The notes below the pieces were generated by a model that was not told where the DNA came from, did no database searches, and worked only from the letters and a program-made list of their open reading frames with translations. Shown in pieces: positions 8,601 through 16,615 of a DNA stretch of 64,000 nucleotides. Positions within the stretch are counted from its first letter, which is position 1; each line of letters opens with the position of its first letter. Origin of the DNA: Halomonas citrativorans (GTDB lineage: Bacteria; Pseudomonadota; Gammaproteobacteria; Pseudomonadales; Halomonadaceae); the NCBI RefSeq assembly GCF_900163645.1, contig NZ_FUKM01000005.1, positions 1 to 64,000 on the forward strand, in the 5' to 3' direction. Position numbers and translations under genes: made by a program.

Positions 8601-9548
8601 TTATTTAGCAGGCTCTCCAGGAAAAGGAATGAACTCAGCATCGTCTCCAGGGGGGAGGCGAAAGCGGCCATTTTCGAAATCCGCTTCTATCCAAGCCTGT
8701 TTGGCGGCCTCTAGCTTTTCTCGCGAAGAGGCAACGAAGTTCCAGGATATATAACGGGGACCATTCAGGGTTTCACCGCCGAGCAGCATCAGTCGAGTGC
8801 CGGTTTCACCCGCCACAACCGTTATTGGGTCGCCTGGACGGAACACCATCATTCTGCCTGCATCAAATGACTCCCCTGCAATAATGACACTGCCGGACAT
8901 GACATAAATGCCACGGTCCTCATGGCCATCCGGCAATGGGAGCTTTGCACCTGGCTGCAGTACCGCATCTGCATAAAACATTTCAGAGAAGGTTTGTACC
9001 GGTGCTCGCTCTCCCCAGGCCGTACCCAGGATCAGGCGCACTTCTTTGCCCTCGCCTTCCAACACCGGTAGCGCCTCCTCGCCATGATGCTCAAAGCTGG
9101 CAGGCTTGTCTTCATAAGCTTCAGGGAGCGCTACCCACGTCTGTATCCCCATCACCGAGTGCTTGTTCTGACGAGTGATAGCCCTGGTGCGCTCCGAATG
9201 GGTGACCCCATTGCCCGCCACCATCCAATTAACCGCGCCAGGACGGATTATTTGGTTAGTGCCCAGGCTATCACGGTGCTGAAATTCACCCTGATATAGA
9301 TAAGTCACCGTGGCTAGCCCAATATGGGGGTGTGGGCGAACATCAATGCCTTCATCCTTAAGAAATTCAACGGGTCCCATCTGATCAAAAAAAATGAACG
9401 GCCCCACCATCTGCCGTTTCGGGGCAGGCAGTGCGCGGCGCACCTCAAAACCACCCAGATCTCTAGCCCGGGGAACAATCAGTGTTTCTATGTCATTCAA
9501 ACTACCGGCAGATGGGCATTTGGGCTCTAAATCAGGCATCCAACTCAT
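8601..9548 (-). CDS. Pirin family protein (bicupin)
   Basis: Cupin-superfamily protein of 315 residues with the pirin N-terminal domain: FIFFDQMGP, then the metal-binding motif DVRPHPHIGLATVTYLYQGE (about residues 55-74, two His), and HRDSLG with a further His. The second cupin domain covers about 185-275. Some pirins act as quercetin 2,3-dioxygenases, others as regulators; the function here is unknown. Start ATG at 9548 (MSWMPDL) is chosen because GGAGAA lies 7 bases upstream; a longer frame would add 35 unlikely residues. It is followed on the same strand upstream by the small GNAT gene 45 bases away, so the two may be co-transcribed. Confidence 0.87.
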   Translation of the reverse strand: MSWMPDLEPKCPSAGSLNDIETLIVPRARDLGGFEVRRALPAPKRQMVGPFIFFDQMGPVEFLKDEGIDVRPHPHIGLATVTYLYQGEFQHRDSLGTNQIIRPGAVNWMVAGNGVTHSERTRAITRQNKHSVMGIQTWVALPEAYEDKPASFEHHGEEALPVLEGEGKEVRLILGTAWGERAPVQTFSEMFYADAVLQPGAKLPLPDGHEDRGIYVMSGSVIIAGESFDAGRMMVFRPGDPITVVAGETGTRLMLLGGETLNGPRYISWNFVASSREKLEAAKQAWIEADFENGRFRLPPGDDAEFIPFPGEPAK

Positions 9549-9592
9549 AGGTTTTCTCCAGAAATGAGAGACAAGAAAATTTGACGCGTACC

Positions 9593-9895
9593 TTAGAACA
9601 ACACATCGTGCCACTCCGAGTGGCGTGCAAACTGTGCTTTCGCAAATGGGCATAACGGCATGATTTTCTTACCCGCAGAACGGGCATCTCCCACCGCTTG
9701 AGACACTAACGCAGCACCCACTTTTTGTCCGCGCATGACATCAGGCACTTCGGTGCTATCAATGATAATCATCGCATCACCTGCTTTCGAATAGGTCATT
9801 TCTGCTTTAGCACCATTGAGCTCGACCCTATAGTAGCCCTTGGTATCGCTGGTTTCATGTTCAATGGTAAATGAGGCTTCAGGTGCACCGGACAT
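9593..9895 (-). CDS. Small GNAT-type acetyltransferase (YjdJ-like)
   Basis: Hundred-residue protein of the short Gcn5-related N-acetyltransferase group. The core TEVPDVMRGQKVGAALV (about residues 48-64) carries the acetyl-CoA pyrophosphate loop RGQKVG, and the family's C-terminal PLCPFAKAQFARHSEW is present. Length matches the family (90-100). AAGGAG stands a few bases before the ATG at 9895. It lies directly upstream of the pirin gene on the same strand. The substrate is unknown. Confidence 0.85.
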   Translation of the reverse strand: MSGAPEASFTIEHETSDTKGYYRVELNGAKAEMTYSKAGDAMIIIDSTEVPDVMRGQKVGAALVSQAVGDARSAGKKIMPLCPFAKAQFARHSEWHDVLF

Positions 9896-9971
9896 TGCCT
9901 TCTCCTTTCTGTATTACACGCTAAACAGCTCAGCATTTGTTTCTATAGTACTTAAGAGCATTACTCAGCTT

Positions 9972-10022
9972 AGTACTTATGCCTTTGAAGTACTTATGCC
10001 TTTGAAGTACTTAGCCCTTTGA
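9972..10022. repeat. 17-bp tandem repeat, three copies
   Basis: AGTACTTATGCCTTTGA occurs twice in perfect tandem (9972-9988, 9989-10005), followed by a third copy with two changes, AGTACTTAGCCCTTTGA (10006-10022). It lies about 80-130 bases upstream of the GNAT gene. Unit copy number could vary between strains. Confidence 0.85.
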
Positions 10023-10084
10023 ATACGACCCTATGCTCTGCCTGCATTAGGATGATTAAAAGTCAGGAAATGGCGCACGACCGG

Positions 10085-10178
10085 GCCTCCCTCCCCTTGG
10101 TGGATCGGCCAGCGAGCGTACGCCGTCCCAGCGCAGTTTAAGGTTGTAGTTCAAGCCGCCGCGCGCATAAGGGCGGCC
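10085..10178 (-). pseudogene. YtcJ-like amidohydrolase fragment
   Basis: The minus strand reads RGGLNYNLKLRWDGVRSLAD (about 10107-10166), which matches the conserved segment after the metal motif of YtcJ-type amidohydrolases. The intact copy at 12411 has NYTYNVRWDGVPTLNRAL in the same place. About 30 codons remain, with no start or downstream part. It abuts the 3' end of a YcaC-like gene. Confidence 0.55.
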
Positions 10179-10197
10179 AGAGCCGCCCCATAACGGC

Positions 10198-10884
10198 CTA
10201 AATTTCAGCGTGAACGGGAGCCAGTGTAGGGCCGTGCTTTACCCGCTCATCGGCCTTATGCACCATGGTGTAGGCGTAATCAACACCCATGCCATAAGCG
10301 CCGGAATACTCTTGCACCACAGCCATCACCTCGTCGTAGGTATCCCTGTTTTTCCAGTCACGCTGCCACTCTAGCAAAACCTGCTGCCAGGTTACCGGCA
10401 CTACCCCTGCCTGGATCATCCGCTGCATCGAGTAATCATGGGCCGCTAGGCTGGTGCCACCGGAAGCGTCAGCCACCATATAGATTTCGTACCCGGCATC
10501 GTGCATCGCCGAGAGGGCGAACGTGGTATTGCAGACTTCCGTCCAAAGACCCGAAACGATGACTTTGTTTCGCCCGTTTTGCTTGAGCGAATCGCGTACT
10601 TTTTGGTCATCCCAGGAGTTCATCGACGTACGTTCGAGGATGGGAGCATCAGGGAACACTTCCAGCAGTTCAGGGTAAGTGTGACCCGAAAAGCTTTCGG
10701 TCTCGACGGTTGTAATGATCGTCGGGATGCCGAACACTTTCGCGGCCTTGGCCAAGCCAACGACATTGTTCTTCAGCGCTTGGCGGTCAATCGACTGCAC
10801 ACCAAAAGCCATCTGCGGCTGTTGGTCGATGAAGATCAACTGTGAATTGCTGGGCGTAAGGACTTCAAGCTTAGGGTTCTGCAT
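10198..10884 (-). CDS. YcaC-like isochorismatase-family cysteine hydrolase
   Basis: Cysteine hydrolase of the isochorismatase superfamily, 228 residues. The catalytic Asp (LIFIDQQPQ, D20) and nucleophilic Cys (GLWTEVCNT, C118) are visible, and the family cis-peptide region follows. YcaC-type enzymes hydrolyse amide or carbamoyl substrates that are mostly unknown. Start ATG 10884 has AAGGTGA 6 bases before it; the upstream TTG is rejected. The first 35 codons and the upstream region recur as fragments at 11723 and 23834, so this gene belongs to a repeated module. No partner gene follows on the same strand other than a YtcJ remnant. Confidence 0.87.
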   Translation of the reverse strand: MQNPKLEVLTPSNSQLIFIDQQPQMAFGVQSIDRQALKNNVVGLAKAAKVFGIPTIITTVETESFSGHTYPELLEVFPDAPILERTSMNSWDDQKVRDSLKQNGRNKVIVSGLWTEVCNTTFALSAMHDAGYEIYMVADASGGTSLAAHDYSMQRMIQAGVVPVTWQQVLLEWQRDWKNRDTYDEVMAVVQEYSGAYGMGVDYAYTMVHKADERVKHGPTLAPVHAEI

Positions 10885-10996
10885 TAGGTTCACCTTTGAC
10901 AAATAGGATGGATGTCGTGAAACGGCTATTAACTATCGCAATCCACCCCTGCTTATGATTGGACGACAATCTTGGCTTGGGATGATTGTGTGATAC
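10885..10996. repeat. YcaC-type upstream module, copy A
   Basis: The region before the YcaC-like gene (GTCGTGAAAC, ATCGCAA, then TTGGGATGATTGTGTGAT) is homologous to 23939-24051 and 28422-28502. It is probably a shared promoter/regulator-binding module. Copies B and C resemble each other more closely than they resemble this one. Confidence 0.6.
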
Positions 10997-11098
10997 GTGT
11001 GCCCTGCAGCATCCTATCCGGCGAGTGGCCGATGCCCCCCAGCATTTGAGGGGCTGAACGATCTCGGCAAAAGCACCAACCAGCCTATCCCTAAGTCG

Positions 11099-11695
11099 TT
11101 ACTCCGCACCCACGGTAAAGGGGGCTGTTTCCTCAGGTGTTTTCACAGTCCACGAGCCAGACTGCCGGAACGAACTGGCAGAAGCATAGGTATCTTCCAT
11201 GAACTGGAAATACGTCATCTTTCCGTCACGGACCTTAGCGTGGATGGAAAACGGTGATGTGAACACATGGTCTAGCTCTAAGGACCGATAAGTGAACCTA
11301 CCGAAAATCGCGACGTCCTCGCCGGAGGCAATTTGATCAGTGATGGTAAAGTCTTCAGTCTCCCAGTAATCCGCGAGCTGTAAGAATAAGCCGCTGAAGG
11401 CCCTCGGGCCATAGTTTGTGCCGGTCCAAGGTATGATTTTCTGGAGTTCCGGATTGTCAACGTTCAGAGAAATGTAGGTTGCGTCTGGAGCGACCAATCT
11501 CTCTGCAGCAGCTTCAACTTTATCAGGCGCGGTATTGGACAGGAATTCCATGACAACCGAAAGTGAGGCTTCAGACTGCGCGTCACTAATCGACTGAGCT
11601 GCGGCAGGGGTGACAGTTAAAATGGACGTGGCGGTCATACTAGCGGTGAGCGCAATTATTGCAGCAAGCGACTTAGCTTGAGTAATCGTGTTCAT
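11099..11695 (-). CDS. Secreted SnoaL/NTF2-like protein
   Basis: Protein of 198 residues with an N-terminal signal peptide (hydrophobic AAIIALTASMTATSILTV, cleavage near AAAQS, about residue 34) and an NTF2-like cone fold (about 45-180) of the SnoaL type, with DATYISLN and the late AKVRDGKMTYFQFMEDTYA typical of these ester- or lactone-handling domains. SnoaL-like proteins include isomerases, dehydratases and non-enzymatic binders, so the reaction is unknown. Good ribosome site (GGAGAA) before the ATG. It is flanked by debris of a YcaC-like gene upstream. Confidence 0.75.
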   Translation of the reverse strand: MNTITQAKSLAAIIALTASMTATSILTVTPAAAQSISDAQSEASLSVVMEFLSNTAPDKVEAAAERLVAPDATYISLNVDNPELQKIIPWTGTNYGPRAFSGLFLQLADYWETEDFTITDQIASGEDVAIFGRFTYRSLELDHVFTSPFSIHAKVRDGKMTYFQFMEDTYASASSFRQSGSWTVKTPEETAPFTVGAE

Positions 11696-11722
11696 GAGTT
11701 TTCTCCGGATTTAGAGGTGCTA

Positions 11723-11806
11723 TTGCTCTTCAGCGTCGGTTGATCAATAGACTGCACACCGAAAGTCCTGTGCGGCTGTTGGTCGATGAAGATCAACTGT
11801 GAATGG
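11723..11806 (-). pseudogene. YcaC-like gene fragment (codons about 14-41)
   Basis: The minus strand reads SQLIFIDQQPHRTFGVQSID and then QPTLKSN, corresponding to residues 14-41 of the intact gene at 10198, with three or more substitutions. Neither the start nor the catalytic Cys region is present. Confidence 0.75.
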
Positions 11807-11899
11807 GTTCCGCGATGCCCGAACAGCATTAGACAGTGATGAGAATTCTAGCGAGCGCTGTCGTGCTCTACGTCGCCGATTCTGCTGAGACGGTGCCGA

Positions 11900-12235
11900 T
11901 CTTGCGATTTGATGCGTGGAAGTCCTGTTAGCCGCAACTGCACAACATGTGCTGGATACCTTTGTAGAATTGCGCGCGGTTCCGAGACAGCGCCTCGCGA
12001 AATTCGTCGAAAACCTCCATCGGAATACCATCAGGGTTCGTGTCGGACTTGACCATCACGGGGGAACGGTGCCGATCAGCACGGCCTTGGCTACACGGCC
12101 GAACTCGGCCTAGGCGACATAGCGAGCGACCTCTTCCCCGCCGGTTGAATGGCCGATAACAGGGAAGTGTCAGTACGACGGTAGGCATCCTCGTAATAGA
12201 TCGGCGAGGGGGTCAGCAGCACCCATCAGATCTTC
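11900..12235 (-). pseudogene. Chloroperoxidase-like alpha/beta hydrolase, broken middle part
   Basis: The minus strand shows the nucleophile elbow IGHSTGGEEVARYVA (Ser intact), an in-frame stop, AEFGRVAKAVLIGTVPP, another stop or frameshift, and then VMVKSDTNPDGIPMEVFDEF followed by REALSRNRAQFY. This is the centre of a non-heme chloroperoxidase/arylesterase-type hydrolase. Several stops and at least one frameshift make it a pseudogene. The N-terminus and C-terminus are absent here. The C-terminal part of a similar gene lies at 24088-24282. Confidence 0.72.
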
Positions 12236-12410
12236 GAAGAGATCAAAAGGACGCTACCGCACTGCTATTGACCGCAAGATCGGCAACTGAACCGCAGCTT
12301 CCGCGCCGCACTCCGTTTAAACGCTTGCTAGATTAATCAGGCTGAAACCATGTGGCACTAAGGCCGATCTGGCTGCGCTGCGCAACGCTTTTTTCGAGAG
12401 GGTACTGAAG
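12236..12410. other. Short intergenic stretch before amidohydrolase
   Basis: No gene recognised. It carries the leader of the amidohydrolase gene, with GAGAGGG about 9 bases before the start codon. Confidence 0.4.
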
Positions 12411-14201
12411 ATGACCAAAACACTACCGGTCGCAACACCGACGACTCCTTCCGTTTCCAGCGGAAACACACAGTTCACGCAAGAGGCTCCCGGCGCAGAC
12501 CTGATCGTATTCAATGCGAATATTTTCACCGGCAATCTCGCACAGCCCGAAGCGTCTGCGTTCGCGGTCAAGAAAGGTCGCATCTATTCGGTCGGCATCG
12601 ATACTGACATTCTTGGTCTGAAAAACGCCAGCACCCAGATCATCGACGCTGGCGGTCGCAGACTGATCCCGAGCATAAATGATGCCCATATGCACCTCCT
12701 GAATGAAGCCAACTACACCTACAATGTCAGGTGGGACGGGGTGCCTACGCTTAACCGAGCGCTGTCCATGCTGAGCGAGCAGGCAGAACGAACGCCAGAG
12801 GGGCATTGGGTCAAGGTGATTGGAGGCTGGTCACCCTACCAGTTCGAAGAAAATCGCTTCCCCACCATGGAGGAGCTACGCGAGGCGGTGCCTAACCGCC
12901 CTCTGCAAGTGCAATACGCCTACAACCACGCCTTTATGAATGAATTAGCGATGGAGGCATTGGGCGTGGGGACGGATCGCTTCCCTGACCTCCAGGTCAT
13001 TGAGTTTGAGCAGGACGACAAGGGAAATTACACAGGTGTTTTGCATGGCGACACGTTCGGCTTTGTAGCCTTGGAAGCGCTGGTGCCCCAGCCTACGTTC
13101 GAGGAACAACTGAGCTCGTTGATCTACACAGTCCACGGTTTGAACCGTTTCGGCGTGACCTCGGTGTTTGATTGTGGCAGCAGGGGCTATCCCGACGCCC
13201 ATGTCACAGCAGAAATGCTCATGCGCGAAAATCGTTTCAATCTGCGCCTGTCCTTCGTGGACATGCAATGGGGCAGTTCCAGCATGGTCGATGCAGAAAT
13301 TAATGCCATTACGGCAATCTCACCTATGAGTCCCGGACAAAGCCTGAACCCATCCATGGCACACGGCCATGTATTTCGAGGCGCCAAGGCACTGGATACG
13401 GAAGTGCATGATCACGAGAATTTCGACCTCCCGGCAGTCCTTCTCGATCCGGAACGGATTCATCGGCACGTCGAGCAGGATATTGCCAAACTGGTTCAGC
13501 GGCGAATTCCGTTCCGCATGCATATCAGTTACAACGAAAACATCACGCCGTTCCTTGATGCCATGGAGAAGATGAACGAAACCACACCGCTAGATGGCCT
13601 GAAGTGGAGCATCGAGCACGCCGAAACGATCAGCCCTGAGAATATTATAAGAGTCAAAAACCTTGGCGGCGGAATTGCCCTTGATCCCAAAATGGCGATG
13701 CACGGCGATGCTTTCATCAAGACCTACAGCCGGGAGAAAGCTCTGGAAACGCCACGTCTTCGTGCGCTCGTCGATAGTAGGATCCCCCTGGCCATGACGA
13801 CCGACGGGTTCCGTGCCAGCTCATTCAACCCTTGGGTCGCTGTCAGTTGGGTGGTCTCGGGAAAAGCGGTTTCCGGCACTGAAGTTCTTGCTGAACACAA
13901 TCGTCTTTCCCGTGTCGAGGCGTTGAACCTGTTTACTCGGGGTGCTGCGTGGTTTACAGACGCAGAGGCCGAAATGGGCAGGATTGCCCCAGGCAACCTG
14001 GCTGACTTCGCTCTGCTGGACAGGGATTACTTCAGCGTGCCGGAAGATGAGATCAAGCACGTAACCTCCGTCCTGACGGTCTTGGACGGCCGGGTGGTGT
14101 TTGGAGCCGAAGACTTCAGTACCCTCGCACCGGTCCTGCCCGACATTCTGCCTGACTGGTCTCCCATCAAATATTACGGGGGCTACTACGGGGCCAAGTG
14201 A
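12411..14201 (+). CDS. YtcJ-like amidohydrolase (amidohydrolase family 3)
   Basis: Metal-dependent hydrolase of the YtcJ group, 596 residues, acting on an unidentified C-N bond. It has the N-terminal beta-sandwich (DLIVFNANIFTGN), the metal motif NDAHMHL (about residues 90-96), the WDGVPTL segment, a later metal His in FRMHISYNEN and in WSIEHAET, the catalytic Asp in AMTTDGFRAS, and the C-terminal NLFTRGAAWFTDAEAEMG...GNLADFALLD typical of the family. There is no signal peptide in the first 30 residues. It is followed by an SDR gene 119 bases on, and a fragment of a paralogue lies at 10085. Together with SDR and AraC genes it may form a small catabolic unit. Confidence 0.85.
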   Translation: MTKTLPVATPTTPSVSSGNTQFTQEAPGADLIVFNANIFTGNLAQPEASAFAVKKGRIYSVGIDTDILGLKNASTQIIDAGGRRLIPSINDAHMHLLNEANYTYNVRWDGVPTLNRALSMLSEQAERTPEGHWVKVIGGWSPYQFEENRFPTMEELREAVPNRPLQVQYAYNHAFMNELAMEALGVGTDRFPDLQVIEFEQDDKGNYTGVLHGDTFGFVALEALVPQPTFEEQLSSLIYTVHGLNRFGVTSVFDCGSRGYPDAHVTAEMLMRENRFNLRLSFVDMQWGSSSMVDAEINAITAISPMSPGQSLNPSMAHGHVFRGAKALDTEVHDHENFDLPAVLLDPERIHRHVEQDIAKLVQRRIPFRMHISYNENITPFLDAMEKMNETTPLDGLKWSIEHAETISPENIIRVKNLGGGIALDPKMAMHGDAFIKTYSREKALETPRLRALVDSRIPLAMTTDGFRASSFNPWVAVSWVVSGKAVSGTEVLAEHNRLSRVEALNLFTRGAAWFTDAEAEMGRIAPGNLADFALLDRDYFSVPEDEIKHVTSVLTVLDGRVVFGAEDFSTLAPVLPDILPDWSPIKYYGGYYGAK

Positions 14202-14320
14202 ATTGCTCACCACGCCCAACAGATGGCGCCTTGGCCGCCTTCCTCTCCGATATCTGAAAGCCGTTTTTCCCGAGCCCGAATGCGGGCCTTCTACACTCAT
14301 CTCAAAAAAAGGAATGAAGC

Positions 14321-15061
14321 ATGCCTAATCTCAAGGGCAAGCGCGCGCTCGTCACTGGCGGATCCCGCGGCATCGGTGCAGCGATTGCGCTGGCATTGGC
14401 CGAAAGCGGCGCGGACGTCGCGATCACGTATCAAAACTCGACCAAGCGCGCGGACAGCGTCGTCACTTCGATCACGAAACTGGGCCGCCGTGGATTTTCC
14501 ATTCAGGCCGACAGTGCCGATCCGGAAGCCATCAAACGGGCCGTCAGCGAAGCTGTCGAAACGCTTGGCGGCCTCGACATTCTGGTTAATAGTGCAGCCG
14601 TCGGACTTGCCGGACCGGTCGCGCAAGTCGACCTTGCGGAATTCCAGATGATGATGGACGTGAACGTGCGCGGACCGTTTGTTGCCGCACAGGCCGCCAT
14701 ACCGCACTTGCCCAAAGGTGGTCGCATCATCTCAATCGGGTCGGCCTTGGCAGAAAGCGTCCCTTTTCCAGGTGTAACGGCTTACGCGATGTCGAAGTCT
14801 GCGCTGCTCTCTTTTACGCGCGGCCTGTCGCGCGAACTTGGCCCGCAAGGCATTACGGTAAATCTTGTTCTACCAGGATCGACCAATACCGAGGCGAACC
14901 CGGCCGATGGTGAAGGTGCTGATTTCCAGCGAAGCCTTTCTTCGATCGGGCGCTATGCTGAGCCGCGAGAAATTGCGGACGCGGTCGTGTTTCTTGCAAG
15001 CCCTTCCGCAAACATGGTGACAGGTAGCACCCTTACCGTGGACGGAGGCGCGAACGCCTAG
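14321..15061 (+). CDS. SDR-family NAD(P)-dependent oxidoreductase
   Basis: Classical short-chain dehydrogenase/reductase, 246 residues. Cofactor motif TGGSRGIG (12-19), catalytic Ser141 (SIGSA), Tyr155 and Lys159 (AYAMSK) are present; the usual NNAG is NSAA (90-93). The C-terminal VTGSTLTVDGG is standard. The substrate cannot be predicted. AAGGAA stands before the ATG. Downstream is a convergent AraC gene with only 28 bases between, and upstream the amidohydrolase; the three may be functionally linked. Confidence 0.88.
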   Translation: MPNLKGKRALVTGGSRGIGAAIALALAESGADVAITYQNSTKRADSVVTSITKLGRRGFSIQADSADPEAIKRAVSEAVETLGGLDILVNSAAVGLAGPVAQVDLAEFQMMMDVNVRGPFVAAQAAIPHLPKGGRIISIGSALAESVPFPGVTAYAMSKSALLSFTRGLSRELGPQGITVNLVLPGSTNTEANPADGEGADFQRSLSSIGRYAEPREIADAVVFLASPSANMVTGSTLTVDGGANA

Positions 15062-15089
15062 GTCGGTCGGGCAAAAATCTCGACAGAGT

Positions 15090-15977
15090 CTACCGTCGAA
15101 CGGCCCGACGGTAGTCTGTTGGGCTCATGTGCCGATACTTGATAAAAATCCGAGCGAGAACCTGATTCGACGAGTACCCGACATCTTGGGCGATCTCAGT
15201 AACCGAAAGATCCGTCAGCTCTAGGAGTTCACAGGCTTTCTCCACTCTAAGTCGCGTCAGGTAGGCACGTGGCGGAACACCGACGCTCTGCTTGAACATG
15301 CGTGCGAAATGAAAAGGTGAGAGCCTCGCCTCAGCTGCCAACTCGTTGAGGCAGATATCTTCCGAAAGCCGCGTCCGCATCAATTCCAGACAACGCTTCT
15401 CTGCCCACGGGGCAAGACCACCGCTTGCCGACTCGAACGGAGTCCCGCCCTTGCGGCACAGCTCGGCCATGATTTCGCAGCCTGCAGCCTGAGCCAGCAG
15501 ACGCGACGGCGTGCCCTCCTCATCACATAAAAGCCACAGACTCCGGAGCGCTGACTGGATGGCCAGCGAGTGAAACGGCCCTCCGTAGAGCTGCAGGCAT
15601 TCCATGGAGAGTCGCCCGTCGGTGGCTTCATCGAGCACTTTCTGCCAGTGAGCTACAGGAAAGGACAAGCTACGAAGCTGATGACTGGAGTCGACCACCG
15701 CCTTATTAGCAAAGCTCGGCGCAGAGAGATAGAAAAAGCCCTTTTCACTCGCGACATTGTAATACCCGCCTCCCGAGTCGCCGCTAACACGACTGCCACC
15801 AAGCAGATCCTGATACAGGACAAGTTCCGGTAGAGCTGGGCGAGACATATCTCCGGCTGGGCGAGCCACCTCAAGCAGATCAAGGATACCGCCTGGGGAT
15901 TTTCTTGTACGTACATAGGACGCTTCTTGGCCCTCGCGGTACCACTTGGAGAAAGACGAATTGGCAGGTACATTCAT
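15090..15977 (-). CDS. AraC-family regulator (cupin-type sensor domain)
   Basis: Transcriptional regulator, 295 residues. The C-terminal AraC double helix-turn-helix covers about 195-290: LNELAAEARLSPFHFARMFK and SVTEIAQDVGYSSNQVLARI, ending YRHMSPTDYRR. The N-terminal AraC-type ligand domain is not specific. Start ATG 15977 (MNVPANSS) has AAGGAC 6 bases upstream; the 22 extra residues of the longer frame are rejected. It is convergent with the SDR gene, which it may control together with the amidohydrolase. Confidence 0.85.
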   Translation of the reverse strand: MNVPANSSFSKWYREGQEASYVRTRKSPGGILDLLEVARPAGDMSRPALPELVLYQDLLGGSRVSGDSGGGYYNVASEKGFFYLSAPSFANKAVVDSSHQLRSLSFPVAHWQKVLDEATDGRLSMECLQLYGGPFHSLAIQSALRSLWLLCDEEGTPSRLLAQAAGCEIMAELCRKGGTPFESASGGLAPWAEKRCLELMRTRLSEDICLNELAAEARLSPFHFARMFKQSVGVPPRAYLTRLRVEKACELLELTDLSVTEIAQDVGYSSNQVLARIFIKYRHMSPTDYRRAVRR

Positions 15978-16157
15978 CGTAATGTCCTTTGAAATGGTCG
16001 CGCCGACTCGCGCAAAGAGGTTTCGACCCGCCATGCACCTCATATATCGCTCAAGCGCTATTAACCGTACCCGGCGCTACCATAGTAGACCACTTTTCTG
16101 CATATTATATTATGCAATGAACACTGCAAAGCTGCCCATATCCATCAGAAGAGGCCC

Positions 16158-16292
16158 CTATTCCGTGCCGACGGCATAGCTCCTTGATGGGCAGTCACGC
16201 TCCTGCTTCGCTCAGAAAACCCTGATCTGTTCTTCGCTGAAATGCTTCATGGCCAATCGCCTTACACAAGGATTGGACACTACAGTGTCGCG
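16158..16292 (-). mobile_element. IS3-family insertion sequence, 5' end remnant
   Basis: From ATG at 16250 the minus strand reads MKHFSEEQIRVF, then after frame changes SEAGA and PIKELCRRHGI, the beginning of an IS3-family OrfA (MK..F.EEQI...L.E.EAG.PIKELCRRHG). The likely IS end TGTAGTGTCCAATCC starts near 16292. No further transposase or second end was seen. Confidence 0.65.
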
Positions 16293-16615
16293 CTAACGCC
16301 CAGTGGCCCTCCAACCGGATTCGCGTGCAATCTATCGGGCGTTTGTACAAGCCAGCGCGGTTCAGTTTGTTTATCTTGCCTCCAAAGCCTTATGCGCGCC
16401 CTTCGATTGATACCCTGAGAACGCTCAAAGAACCGTCCTAAGGATATCGTTGGCAAAAATGAAAATAATGTTGGGCCAATAACTTTCTTCAAGCATACCG
16501 AGGAAGCCCAGCTCCGTTTATGCACTGGTCGATTCTATTATTTGGCACGACTACATCGCTTCTTCCCTTTGCATCGTCTGCCTTAATCCACGCATTTATT
16601 CGGTGACTGGTACTA
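16293..16615. other. Unassigned stretch upstream of ltrA-like gene
   Basis: Some minus-strand open frame exists (about 16280-16525) but it matches nothing recognisable and its codon use is poor. Probably debris next to the IS3 remnant, plus the promoter of the following gene. Confidence 0.35.

Noticed and set aside
9972-10022. CRISPR array
   Set aside because: The repeats are directly tandem without spacers and only 17 bp long.
16280-16525. 81-codon minus-strand ORF as a gene
   Set aside because: No recognised domain, no ribosome site, crosses the end of an IS3 remnant; treated as debris.
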